Positions 1 to 8,611 of a DNA stretch of 64,000 nt are shown here, piece by piece. Both the position numbers and the translations under genes were made by a program. Within the stretch, counting starts at the first letter, position 1. Every line of letters starts with the position of its first letter. This DNA comes from Verrucomicrobiaceae bacterium E54 (GTDB taxonomy: Bacteria > Verrucomicrobiota > Verrucomicrobiia > Verrucomicrobiales > Akkermansiaceae): positions 1-64,000 of the forward strand of contig JAKZES010000021.1 of the NCBI GenBank assembly GCA_022548915.1, written 5' to 3'. The notes below the pieces were generated by a model that saw nothing but the letters and a program-made list of their open reading frames with translations, was not told the origin of the DNA and did not search any database.

Positions 1-1
1 C

Positions 2-547
2 GATGTGGCCTATTTCGACGTCACCGACTTCAGTGTGGGGGACACCTTCGTGGTCACATCCACGACCTCGGATTCCAACTCGGTATTCTCCGCCAACTTC
101 GAGCAGGTGATCGGCATCGCCTTCGATACCGGCATAATCGCCCCCCCCGGCGAAACATTCGCCACCTGGATCTCCGGTTTCACCGGACTCGGCGGGCTCA
201 CCGGCCTCGACGACGACGCCGACGGCGACGGCATCGACAACGGCGTCGAGAACTACTTCGGCACCTTCCCCAACGAGTTCTCGCAGGGCTTGGTCTCCGG
301 CACACTCACCGGAAATACCTTCACCTTCGCCCATCCCCTAAACGCCTCTCCCGCCACCAACCTCACGGCAACCTACCGCTGGTCCAAGGACCTTTCAACA
401 TTCAACGCGGATGGAGATGCATTCGAAGGCACGACCGTCGATTTCGTCCAAGGCACTCCAGCCGGGGGCATGGTCAGCGTCACTGCGACCATCACCGGAG
501 CCCCTCTCGATCGCTTGTTCGTGGATATCGAAGTGACGCAGGACTGA
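2..547 (+). CDS. Secreted multidomain protein, C-terminal part (5' end outside window)
   Basis: The reading frame is open at the left edge, so only the last about 181 residues are present. From about nt 151 the protein contains a module with a Trp-Ile-Ser-Gly segment, an Asp-rich stretch (DDDADGDGIDNGVENYFGT) that resembles a calcium-binding type-3 repeat, and a beta-rich tail ending LFVDIEVTQD. The same module ends the protein encoded at 24351-26423. Such C-termini recur in large exported Verrucomicrobia proteins and may serve sorting or surface attachment; that role is inference. The enzymatic or binding part lies upstream of the window, so the function is unknown. The gene converges on the RES toxin gene, with stops 9 bp apart. 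Confidence 0.75.
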   Translation, partial: DVAYFDVTDFSVGDTFVVTSTTSDSNSVFSANFEQVIGIAFDTGIIAPPGETFATWISGFTGLGGLTGLDDDADGDGIDNGVENYFGTFPNEFSQGLVSGTLTGNTFTFAHPLNASPATNLTATYRWSKDLSTFNADGDAFEGTTVDFVQGTPAGGMVSVTATITGAPLDRLFVDIEVTQD

Positions 548-556
548 AGGCATCCT

Positions 557-1006
557 TCAAATCCGGGAGTCGAAACGGAAGTCCTCCGGCTTTGATACTC
601 GGATCCGGTCGATACCGGCATGCCCGGGGTTGAGCAGCAGCACGGACTCCTGCGGCACGATCGCGCTGGGCACCCGCAGGGCCAGGGCCCGGGACTCGCG
701 CAGCCAGGCCCCGCCGAAGCGCCGGGCGGCCGGTGACGATGGTAGCGCCGCCCAGTGCTTTGGCAGACGCTCCGGTTCTTCGATGGCGTCGTCGGGCACC
801 TCCACCTCGAAGATCCGCCAATCCAGCGAAAGCACTTCCCGCGGCGCGTGGACCACGATTTCGAGCGCCGCGAGCGACCTCGACCCCGCCAGATAGACGG
901 CCGGCAGCCCCGGAGGATTCCACCTCCCTCCGGCCAACCGGGCACCCTCGCCGCTCATCGCATCCTGCGCCCAGCGTGCTTGGACGAGCCGATAGAAACG
1001 GGCCAT
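557..1006 (-). CDS. RES-domain toxin (NAD+ phosphorylase family) of a type II TA pair
   Basis: The 149-residue protein has the RES-domain layout: an N-terminal YRLVQARWA segment, the GGRWNPPGLPAVYLAGS motif with its conserved Arg near residue 28, a following A..E helix (LAALEIVVHAP), and an extended C-terminal beta region. RES toxins of the MbcT/ParT type consume or modify NAD+ and are held inactive by a DUF2384 antitoxin. Here the antitoxin gene lies immediately upstream on the same strand, its stop one base from this start, which supports translational coupling and the TA call. Length is normal for the family. Toxicity and exact reaction are inferred from the family. Confidence 0.85.
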   Translation of the reverse strand: MARFYRLVQARWAQDAMSGEGARLAGGRWNPPGLPAVYLAGSRSLAALEIVVHAPREVLSLDWRIFEVEVPDDAIEEPERLPKHWAALPSSPAARRFGGAWLRESRALALRVPSAIVPQESVLLLNPGHAGIDRIRVSKPEDFRFDSRI

Positions 1007-1007
1007 T

Positions 1008-1451
1008 TCAGGTGAACACCCCGTGCTCCAGGCGCATCAGCAGCGCCTCCACTTCGCGGGCACCGACTTCGGTATCGGCGAAGTCGAGCGGGCACTCACC
1101 CTGAAACGCCACCGCGGGTGCCGCCAGCCACGAGCGCGCCCCTTCCTCGCCACCCAGTGCCTCGACCGCCCGGGCGAAGAGCCGCATGAAGCGGACCAGC
1201 CGATCCGATTCCATCCGATCCAGCTGCCCGGCTTTTTTCCGCCGGTGCAAGGTCGCCCGCGACATGCCAAGCAGCCCGGCCAGCCGCTCCTCGGTCACCC
1301 CGAGGAGACCTCTCGCCGCCTGGAATTCGGCCATGGCCAGACCATCGCGGACCCGGCCGACAACATAGGCCGCCTCGGGCTCCCGCAGGACTTCCGCCCC
1401 CTCCAATTCTTCAACGAGATGGGCATACAGCCCCCCCTCTTTGCGTTTCAT
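1008..1451 (-). CDS. Xre/MbcA/ParS-type antitoxin (DUF2384)
   Basis: About 147 residues. The centre holds an HTH-like segment (VTEERLAGLLGMSRATLHRR) and the C-terminal half is a toxin-binding DUF2384 helical domain containing the usual WL..P..aF.G..Pld.a.t..G...V...L pattern (SWLAAPAVAFQGECPLDFAD). It probably neutralises the RES toxin downstream and represses the operon. I chose the ATG at 1451 over an in-frame GTG at 1460 because GGTG lies six bases upstream of it. The gene follows addA on the same strand after 56 bp, so it may be read from the addBA transcript, from its own weak promoter, or both. Confidence 0.85.
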   Translation of the reverse strand: MKRKEGGLYAHLVEELEGAEVLREPEAAYVVGRVRDGLAMAEFQAARGLLGVTEERLAGLLGMSRATLHRRKKAGQLDRMESDRLVRFMRLFARAVEALGGEEGARSWLAAPAVAFQGECPLDFADTEVGAREVEALLMRLEHGVFT

Positions 1452-1507
1452 AAGAAACACCTACATCATTCACATGAAGCACTCAACCCTTTTCTCCCGC
1501 TGACGCG

Positions 1508-4500
1508 TCAAACCTCCACCCAAGCCGCAAGTTTCGTGCTCAGCAGCCACACCTCAATTTCCGCATCCGGGAAAATCTGCGCCAGTGCCTGGCGGTAGGC
1601 GCGCATCTGGCGCACATAGCGCTCCTGCAGGATTCCGGGGGATTCCGCGCCGTCGGTCTTGAAATCGATCAACTCGATCCGCTTGCCGCCCTCGAAGACA
1701 TGCAGCCGATCGATCACGCCGCTCATCCATTTCCCGTCGACGATCGCCTCGACCGGTTGTTCGCAGAAAAGCGCGACCTCCCGCCCCCGGCGTTCGAGCC
1801 GCTCGCGGATCGCCGGGACCTGCAGCAGCGCCGCGACGGCCTCGCCGGCCTCATCCGCGCTGAGGACCGGTTCCTCTTCATCCACCCAGCCGACCGCTTC
1901 AAATGCCTCGTGGACCGCGATGCCGAAGGCGCGCCCGCCCGCCGAACCGGTCGTCGCGGCCGCCCCGCCCTTCTCGCCGCTCGGCGTCGATCGGCCCCTC
2001 TGCGGCACCGCCTCGCCCAGCCTTGCGGCCGGTTCACCCTCCGCTTCCTTGCGGCGTCCGAGCGAGGTCATCCAGCCCGGGTCCCCCTCCTGCCACAGCA
2101 CCCCGTCGCCGTCGGCTCCGACCGACCGCAGGATCCAGTTCGCCGGCGAGGCGAAATCCTCCGCATCCTTTCGGCTCTTCGGCGGTTCCGGCAGCAGCAC
2201 GTAAAGCCCGCGCTTGGCCCGGGTCAGCGCGACATACTGCACGCACATCGTCTCGTAGCACTGCGCCTCGCCCCAGCATTCCTCCGCCTCGCGCAGCGCC
2301 GGCACCTGGTCGCGCACCCAACGCGCCGGGTTCTGCAAGACCCAGCCGTCGCCCGATGCGACGTCGAACTTCCCCGCGTCCGGCACCTGCCGGTCCTCGA
2401 TCTCGGGAAGAATCACCACGTCGAATCCCAAGCCTTTCGACTTGTGCACCGTCATGACCTGCACCGCCGCCGTGCCCGGACTCTGCGGGATTTCCAGCTC
2501 CGTGATCCAGCGCAGCGCCTCCCGCGCCGCGACGCCGCCCCCGGCATCGAAGGCCGCCAGCGCGCCGATCACATCTCCGGCCCGCCGCCGGCCGAACTCC
2601 GACAGCCCGTCCCACAGCGGCTCGATCACCCCCTCCAGCATCCCGGCAAAACCCTGCTCCGCCGCCTCGGCCATCAGCCCGTCCCACACCTTCCACGGCT
2701 CCTCGCCAAAACGCTCTAACAATATCTCCTGAAGCCGCGACATCGCGACCACGCCGCGGGCGAAATCATCCGCCGGATCGGCCAGCCAGGCGACCAGTTG
2801 GAAAAGCGCCACGCCCACCGGATGATCGACCGTCGGCTTGCGCGCGCCCTCCTCGATCACATCGAAGCCCTCACTCCGCAGCAGCTCGGCCACCGCCGCC
2901 AGCTGCGCGTTGGTTCGCACCAGCACCCCGCAGCTCAGTTCGCGCTCGCCGACGCCGATCTCCTTCATCAGCTCGACCATCCGCGCGTAGCGATTCTCCG
3001 CCTTGCCGGCCACCACCTCGACCCGGCTCTCACCGGTCAGTTTCGGCCGCGCCGCGACGTGCTCCTCCCATTCCCAACGCCCGTTCACGGCTTCGCCGAA
3101 AAGGTCGGTGATCGTCCCACGGTCGCCGCAGACCCGGTTGACCAGCGCCAGCACCGCCGGGCACGAGCGCCACGACTCGGGCATCGACTTCACCGTCAGC
3201 CCGCCCGCGTAGCGCCGCTTAACCTCGTCGAAGAGCGTCACGTCCCCGCCGCGCCAGCCGTAGATCGCCTGTTTCACGTCGCCGACCACGAAGAGCGAGC
3301 CCTCCGCATCGCTGGCCGCCTCGTCGAGCAGCGGCTCCATGCCCCGCCACTCGGCCCGGCTGGTGTCCTGGAACTCGTCGAGCAGCCAGTGGTCGTAGCG
3401 GGCGTCGAGACGGAAATCCACCGCCTCCCGGCGCAGCCGTTCCTCCTCGCTGGAAACCCATTTCCCCATCAGCACCTTGACGTCGTCGAAGCCCAGCATC
3501 CCGCGTCGACGCAGCCGGCGCTCACACTCGCGGTCGTACCGCGCCACCAAGTCCAGCACCGCCGCGGTCCGCTCGATCGCCGCGGCCAGCTCGCAGCCGG
3601 CCAGCAACTCCAGCATCCCCCGGAAGGCATCCTCCGCCGCCGGCCCCGGCGTGAATTCCTTGTAGTGCTTAAGCACCAGCGGCCCGCCCGCCGCCAGCCA
3701 CTCGCAGACGCCGTCGAAAAGCTTGCCTGCCGTCCCCAGCGAGCCGCTGCCCACGGTGTGCATCTCCAACGCGTCGACAAGCTTCTGATAGGCCTGGTCC
3801 TGACCCTTCCGCGTCCACTCGATCGTCGAGGCAGCCTTCCGCAGCGAGGTGGCGAAACGCCGCTTCTCCTCCTCCCATCGCCCGACCTCCGGCAGCTCGC
3901 CGAAGGCCGCGTGAAGCCGCTCCGGACTCACCGCCAGCCCCGACTTCCAGCGCCCGTGCCAGGCCTTGAAAAACCTGCCCAGCGGGTCGCTCACCCCGCG
4001 CTCCTCGCGGCCCACCGTGGCCCGCTTGAAGGCATGCAGGAACTCCTCCGCCTCGCCGCCCTCCAGCGCGTTGCCGAGGATGTCGGCCAGGATGTCCGAC
4101 AACGCCGCATCGAGCTTCGGACCCTGCACCAGCTCGAATTTCCCGCCGGTCAAGCCCAGCTCGTACTGGAACCCCCGTACCACGCGGGCGAAGAATCCGT
4201 CCATCGTCCCGAGCTGGAACCGCGGCAGCGCACGCACCACCTTCTCCAGCGTCTCGACAACCTCCAGCTTCCCGCCGATCGCCTTCTGCAAGGCCTCCGC
4301 CTTTCCGGCGTCGCGGGCCGCCTCGCCCAGCTTCGACAGCACCGAGTCGGCGAACTCGCCCGCCGCCTTGCGGGTGAAGGTCAGCGCCACGATGCGCTCC
4401 GGGTCCACGCCCTTCGCGCCGACCATGCCGATCACCCGGTTGCCGAGCTGATAGGTCTTCCCCGATCCCGCCGAGGCGAGAATGAGGAGGTTTTTGTCCA

Positions 4501-4513
4501 GGATCTCCTTCAT
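1508..4513 (-). CDS. addA: AddA-like ATP-dependent helicase/nuclease (UvrD/RecB superfamily)
   Basis: This 1001-residue protein carries the ordered SF1A helicase motifs: Walker A ASAGSGKT at about residues 13-20, motif Ia LTFTRKAA near 45, motif II DEFQDT near 379, motif III VVGDVKQAIYGWRGG near 408, motif V MTVHKSKGLGFD near 688 and motif VI YVALTRAKRG near 759. The C-terminus has a PD-(D/E)XK nuclease core (HEAFEA, then ELIDFKT near 946, then QMRAYR). AddA with AddB processes double-strand breaks for RecA loading and degrades foreign linear DNA. Its ATG overlaps the stop of addB by four bases (4510-4513), typical of a coupled operon. Family length is usually 1100-1250, so this is a compact version. 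Confidence 0.92.
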   Translation of the reverse strand: MKEILDKNLLILASAGSGKTYQLGNRVIGMVGAKGVDPERIVALTFTRKAAGEFADSVLSKLGEAARDAGKAEALQKAIGGKLEVVETLEKVVRALPRFQLGTMDGFFARVVRGFQYELGLTGGKFELVQGPKLDAALSDILADILGNALEGGEAEEFLHAFKRATVGREERGVSDPLGRFFKAWHGRWKSGLAVSPERLHAAFGELPEVGRWEEEKRRFATSLRKAASTIEWTRKGQDQAYQKLVDALEMHTVGSGSLGTAGKLFDGVCEWLAAGGPLVLKHYKEFTPGPAAEDAFRGMLELLAGCELAAAIERTAAVLDLVARYDRECERRLRRRGMLGFDDVKVLMGKWVSSEEERLRREAVDFRLDARYDHWLLDEFQDTSRAEWRGMEPLLDEAASDAEGSLFVVGDVKQAIYGWRGGDVTLFDEVKRRYAGGLTVKSMPESWRSCPAVLALVNRVCGDRGTITDLFGEAVNGRWEWEEHVAARPKLTGESRVEVVAGKAENRYARMVELMKEIGVGERELSCGVLVRTNAQLAAVAELLRSEGFDVIEEGARKPTVDHPVGVALFQLVAWLADPADDFARGVVAMSRLQEILLERFGEEPWKVWDGLMAEAAEQGFAGMLEGVIEPLWDGLSEFGRRRAGDVIGALAAFDAGGGVAAREALRWITELEIPQSPGTAAVQVMTVHKSKGLGFDVVILPEIEDRQVPDAGKFDVASGDGWVLQNPARWVRDQVPALREAEECWGEAQCYETMCVQYVALTRAKRGLYVLLPEPPKSRKDAEDFASPANWILRSVGADGDGVLWQEGDPGWMTSLGRRKEAEGEPAARLGEAVPQRGRSTPSGEKGGAAATTGSAGGRAFGIAVHEAFEAVGWVDEEEPVLSADEAGEAVAALLQVPAIRERLERRGREVALFCEQPVEAIVDGKWMSGVIDRLHVFEGGKRIELIDFKTDGAESPGILQERYVRQMRAYRQALAQIFPDAEIEVWLLSTKLAAWVEV

Positions 4514-7182
4514 GCCTTCACCTCCTCCACCATTTCCGCGAGCGGCCGGCCGCAGCCGAGCAGCGCGAAATCGTCATACTGCACCCGCTCCGCCGGCGGC
4601 CAGAAGACCCGCGCCTTCACCCGCCCGATCACCCACTCCGCACAGGCCAGCGCCGAGTCGCGGTCGGCCTCGGAAAACCCTTCCCACAACGACACGCCCA
4701 CCGCGTCCTCGGTTGCGCCGAGGACGACATAGCCCATCGCGTCCACCTCGCCGAACTCCATCGAGTAAATCGGCACCTGAAGGTTCGTCCAGCGCACCGG
4801 CTTGCCCTTGGCGTTGGTGCCGATCACCGCCTCCACCCCCTCAAGGTGCGGCGGCAGCACCGTCGCCGCGGTCACGCCGACCCGGTGATCCTTCTCGACG
4901 TCCTTGAGCGCGTTGTAGGTCTTGTAGTCGAGCACCCGGCGGCGGCCGTCGTCGTGACGGTCGATGCGGTCGACCTTGCCGACCAGCGTCACGCCCGCGA
5001 CCTCGCGCTCGAATTTTTCCTCCACCGCCTCGACCCGCCAGCCCGCGGCCCGCTCGCAGGCCTGCAGCCGCGCGAACCACGACAGTCGCTGCCGCGCTCC
5101 CTCGACCTGGATCCGCACCGCCAGCGGCGGGGTGTCGCCGTGTTTCTCCGCGACCACCCGCTCCAGCTCGGCATGCAGCCATTCCTCCAGCGCCCCGGAT
5201 TTCGAGAACTCCCGCACCTCCTCGTGGCGGCCCCAGTTCTCGAGGACGGCGTGCACCACGTTGCCGAAGTCCCGGGCATTCCACTCGACGCGTTCCGGCT
5301 CCCGCGAATACATCGCGACCCCGTGCTTCAGATAGAACCGCAGCGGACACGCCAGGTAGTCGCGCAGCGCCGTCACGCTCAGCCGTGGCTTCAACTCGAC
5401 CGTCGGCACCCGCCACGCCCAGTCCTGCTCCCATTTCATCCCCGCGTCCGGCGGCTCGATTTCCGCGAAAAGCAGCTCCACCCGCCGCGCCAGTTCCTCG
5501 CCCGAGGCCGCCAGCAGCAAGCGCGACGGCAACAGCGCGTCGCCGTCGGCGCTCGATTTCGCCAGCAGCAGGTCCACCCGGCCGCCCTCCTTCCGCGCCT
5601 CCGTTAGAGCCGTCAGCACGTAGGCATCGCGCGCCGCGCGACGCGCATCGGTCGTCAGCCCGAGCAATTCGCGCACGCCCTCCGAAAGCCACGCATCGGT
5701 CGCCGGCGCCGCCGGCACCCGGCCCTCGTTCATCCCGCACACCACCAAGTGCGCCCCCGGCTCATGCAGCAACTCCAACCACCCCTGCACGTCCACCACG
5801 CGCCCGTCGGGTGCTTCCTTCACTCCCTCGGAAAGCCCGGCCACCAGCAAATCAATCCAAAAGGCCGCGTCGCGCCGCACCCGGCCGATCACCGGCTCCA
5901 TCGCCGTCAGCCAATCGCGCACCTCGTCCCATTTCCCCGCCGCATCCACCCGCTCCAGCAGCCGCCCCATCGCCTCCCCGAACGGCTGCCGCAGAAACGC
6001 TCCCCGCACCGCCCCCAGCCGCTCCATCGTCTCCGCCGCCAGCGGTGGCAGCGGCATCCTGCCGCAGGCCGTCTCAGCGGCTTCCAGCCGCTGCACATCC
6101 TCCCCCGTCCTCACCAGCCCGCGGTCCCGCATCGCCGAAAGCTGCTCCACCCGCCGCATCCGCATGCCACCCGTCAGCGCCGCCGTTTCCTCCATCCCCA
6201 GCAAATCGATCGCCGTCGCCACCTCCGGCCGTGCCAACCACGCCCGCCACAGCGAAAGCCAGCCGCGCACCCGCGACACCGCCCCGCCGGCCGGATTGTG
6301 CACCGTCCAGCCCTCGCGCCCGAAGGCCCGCACCAGTTCCTCCGCGGTCTCCTCATCCGCCGAGCCCAGCGCCAGCTCGTCCGACGCCGTCCCCGCCGCC
6401 GCCACCCGCGCCACCGCCTGTCGCGCCTGCTGACGCGGATCCGCCGTCAGTTCCACCGAGCCCGCCTCCGGCCACGCGATCGCCCGCTCCTTCCAGGATT
6501 CAGGATCCGGCCTCCCAAATTCGTCGAATGCCTCGCCCTCCGGCGCGGCAACCAGGCAAACCACCTCGGCCCCCCGCAGCCGACGCACCGCCGCCTCCGG
6601 CAAATCCGGCACCCCGGCCAGCACGATCCGTCCCTCCGGCGTCTCGTTCATCCGCTGCTCCAGTGTCCGCGAGCGCCCGACCAGCCCCCACTTCGAAAGC
6701 ATCGCCTCCTTTACCCGCCACAACTCACCCAGCTCCCGCCAGCGCTCGCCCTCCACCGACTTCCCGAGCCGCCGAGCCGCCACATCGGGCGTCAGTCCCG
6801 CCTCCTGCAAGGCCCGCTCCAGCGACATCAGCGAGTTCGCCAGCGGCAGCGCCCAGCCGCTCGCCTCATCTTGTCCCGGCGGGCTCGGAAACACATTCGC
6901 GTAGCGTCCCCAGTCAACAACCCCCTCCAGCGCCTCCACCCAGGCCAACACCTCCGCCGCTGGCGGCGCCGCCTGCTCGGTCCGGATCAACGCCCCCGGC
7001 GTCACCACCTTGGGTGCCAGGCATCCGCCCCGCTCCGCCAGCGCTTCCCGCAGACGCCGGCCCGACTGAGCCGTCGGCACCACCACCAGCATGCCGGGCA
7101 GCTCGCCACGACGCTCCCAAAGCCAATCCACCAGCAAGCCCAGAAGCGGCTCGTCCCAGCCGAGGAATACCCGTCCATCCAT
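4510..7182 (-). CDS. addB: AddB-like PD-(D/E)XK nuclease/inactive helicase subunit
   Basis: The 890-residue protein starts with MDGRVFLGWDEPLLGLLVDW followed by MLVVVPTAQSGRRLREAL, the layout of AddB/RecC-like inactivated helicases without a clear Walker A. The C-terminal nuclease is evident: SVTALRDYLACPLRFYLKHG near residue 599, FGNVVHAVLENWG, then LVGKVDRIDRHDDG and VLDYKTYNA near 748. It is the partner of AddA, encoded first in the operon and overlapping it. The four cysteines that hold the AddB iron-sulfur cluster are not recognisable: a Cys occurs at the ACPLRF site, but the C-terminal C..C.....C cluster is missing. The start has AGAAGG a few bases upstream. Confidence 0.85.
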   Translation of the reverse strand: MDGRVFLGWDEPLLGLLVDWLWERRGELPGMLVVVPTAQSGRRLREALAERGGCLAPKVVTPGALIRTEQAAPPAAEVLAWVEALEGVVDWGRYANVFPSPPGQDEASGWALPLANSLMSLERALQEAGLTPDVAARRLGKSVEGERWRELGELWRVKEAMLSKWGLVGRSRTLEQRMNETPEGRIVLAGVPDLPEAAVRRLRGAEVVCLVAAPEGEAFDEFGRPDPESWKERAIAWPEAGSVELTADPRQQARQAVARVAAAGTASDELALGSADEETAEELVRAFGREGWTVHNPAGGAVSRVRGWLSLWRAWLARPEVATAIDLLGMEETAALTGGMRMRRVEQLSAMRDRGLVRTGEDVQRLEAAETACGRMPLPPLAAETMERLGAVRGAFLRQPFGEAMGRLLERVDAAGKWDEVRDWLTAMEPVIGRVRRDAAFWIDLLVAGLSEGVKEAPDGRVVDVQGWLELLHEPGAHLVVCGMNEGRVPAAPATDAWLSEGVRELLGLTTDARRAARDAYVLTALTEARKEGGRVDLLLAKSSADGDALLPSRLLLAASGEELARRVELLFAEIEPPDAGMKWEQDWAWRVPTVELKPRLSVTALRDYLACPLRFYLKHGVAMYSREPERVEWNARDFGNVVHAVLENWGRHEEVREFSKSGALEEWLHAELERVVAEKHGDTPPLAVRIQVEGARQRLSWFARLQACERAAGWRVEAVEEKFEREVAGVTLVGKVDRIDRHDDGRRRVLDYKTYNALKDVEKDHRVGVTAATVLPPHLEGVEAVIGTNAKGKPVRWTNLQVPIYSMEFGEVDAMGYVVLGATEDAVGVSLWEGFSEADRDSALACAEWVIGRVKARVFWPPAERVQYDDFALLGCGRPLAEMVEEVKA

Positions 7183-7360
7183 CGCCCTTCTTCATGACGC
7201 CCGCCGCGCGAACGCAAAAGCAAAAGCCGTCAAAACTTCACCCACCCCGCCCTTGTCCGACCCTCCACACATCGGGACCGAAGGTCTCCGTCAGCCGGTC
7301 GGCCGAGAGAAATCGGTTTTGGGGTTGAGCCCGGCACGGACTCTGCATGGAATCGTGCCC

Positions 7361-8590
7361 ATGCGTTTCCTTCCCTTGATTTCGCTTCTCCTGCTGCCGC
7401 TGCTTCACCTTTCGGCGCAGGACGAAACGGCCCCGTTGACCACCGAAGACCCGGCCGTCGCCGTCAAGAAGCTCGAACTTCAGCTCGTACCACTCACGGC
7501 GGCCCAGCTTGAGACGGAAGCCAGCGCCTGGCAGGAACTTGCCCAGAAAAAGGCCGGCGAACTGGCCGAGGCCAGGATCGCCGCACTTGAGGCTGGCAAG
7601 ACCACCACGAAGAACGTGGAGACCCTGATTGCCGAGGAAAAGGAACTCCTCAACCGACTGAACACCGTGCTCGACTCGTGGGAGGCCAAGGGTGGCGATC
7701 CCGCCACCATGCGCACGTGGCTGGCCGCCGTCCGCGGTGCCGAGCTGAGAATCGACAACCCGACCGGTCTCGCCGCCGCCTTCAAGCGCTGGATGGAAGC
7801 CGAGGACGGGGCCCGCGCCTGGTTGATCAAGCTGATCATCTTCGCGGTGATCGTCACCATCGGCCTGATCCTCGGATCCGTTTTCTCCAAGCTCGCCTCC
7901 AAGGCGATGGACCGCCACAAGGCCAGCTCCGAGCTGCTCGACCGCTTCGTCACTACCGTGGTCCGCCGTGGCATTCTCATCATCGCCATCGTCATCGGTC
8001 TCTCGACCCTCGGCGTGAAGGTCGGGGCCATCCTGGCACTCGTAGGTGGCGGTGCCTTCATCCTCGCCTTCGCCCTGCAGGACACCCTCGGCAACTTCGC
8101 CAACGGCATCATGCTGATGATCTACCAACCCTTCGATGTCGGCGACGCCGTCGAGGTCGGCGGTGTCTCCGGCTCGGTCGATTCCGTGAGCCTCGTCAAC
8201 ACCACCATCCGCAGCTGGGACAACAAGGTCATCATCGTCCCCAACAAGAACGTCTGGGGCCAGACGATCACCAACATCACCGGTGCGGATCAACGCCGGG
8301 TCGACATGGTCTTCGGCATCGACTACGGCGACGACGTCGACAAGGCGCAGGCCATCCTCGAGAAGATCGTAGCCGAGCACGAGCTGGTCCTCGACGACCC
8401 GGAACCGACGATCAAGATGCACGAACTCGCCGATTCCTCGGTGAACTTCATCTGCCGTCCGTGGGCCAAGACCTCCGATTACTGGACGGTTTACTGGGAA
8501 GTCACCAAGCGCGTGAAACAGGAGTTCGACGCCGCCGACATCACCATCCCCTTCCCCCAGCGCGAGGTGCACATGCACCAGGCCGGTTGA
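7361..8590 (+). CDS. Small-conductance mechanosensitive ion channel (MscS family)
   Basis: The 409-residue protein begins with a signal peptide (MRFLPLISLLLLPLLHLSAQ), followed by an approximately 110-residue helical, probably coiled region. Three transmembrane helices follow at about 155-178, 200-218 and 222-255. The last one plus its continuation is the MscS pore helix, rich in Gly and Ala (LGNFANGIMLMIYQPFDVGD). The C-terminal cytoplasmic part has IIVPNKNVWGQTITNIT and ends IPFPQREVHM, both standard in MscS. It releases solutes on hypo-osmotic shock. The longer in-frame extension back to 7091 is rejected because it lacks a sensible N-terminus and crosses the addB start. The gene diverges from addBA. 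Confidence 0.93.
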   Translation: MRFLPLISLLLLPLLHLSAQDETAPLTTEDPAVAVKKLELQLVPLTAAQLETEASAWQELAQKKAGELAEARIAALEAGKTTTKNVETLIAEEKELLNRLNTVLDSWEAKGGDPATMRTWLAAVRGAELRIDNPTGLAAAFKRWMEAEDGARAWLIKLIIFAVIVTIGLILGSVFSKLASKAMDRHKASSELLDRFVTTVVRRGILIIAIVIGLSTLGVKVGAILALVGGGAFILAFALQDTLGNFANGIMLMIYQPFDVGDAVEVGGVSGSVDSVSLVNTTIRSWDNKVIIVPNKNVWGQTITNITGADQRRVDMVFGIDYGDDVDKAQAILEKIVAEHELVLDDPEPTIKMHELADSSVNFICRPWAKTSDYWTVYWEVTKRVKQEFDAADITIPFPQREVHMHQAG

Positions 8591-8611
8591 CGGAAAGAGG
8601 GCGCACGGGCT

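Noticed and set aside
2798-4732. Long plus-strand frame opposite addA, rich in His and Arg
   Set aside because: It is a codon-shadow of addA in GC-rich DNA. It has no domain, and the minus strand encodes clear helicase motifs over the same bases.
5385-7328. Long plus-strand frame rich in Pro, Ala and Ser opposite addB
   Set aside because: The composition is a by-product of third-position GC; addB motifs on the minus strand explain the region.
7238-8578. 446-residue minus-strand frame opposite mscS
   Set aside because: Asp/Glu/Val-rich mirror of the channel gene; no start context, no domain, and mscS signatures lie on the other strand.
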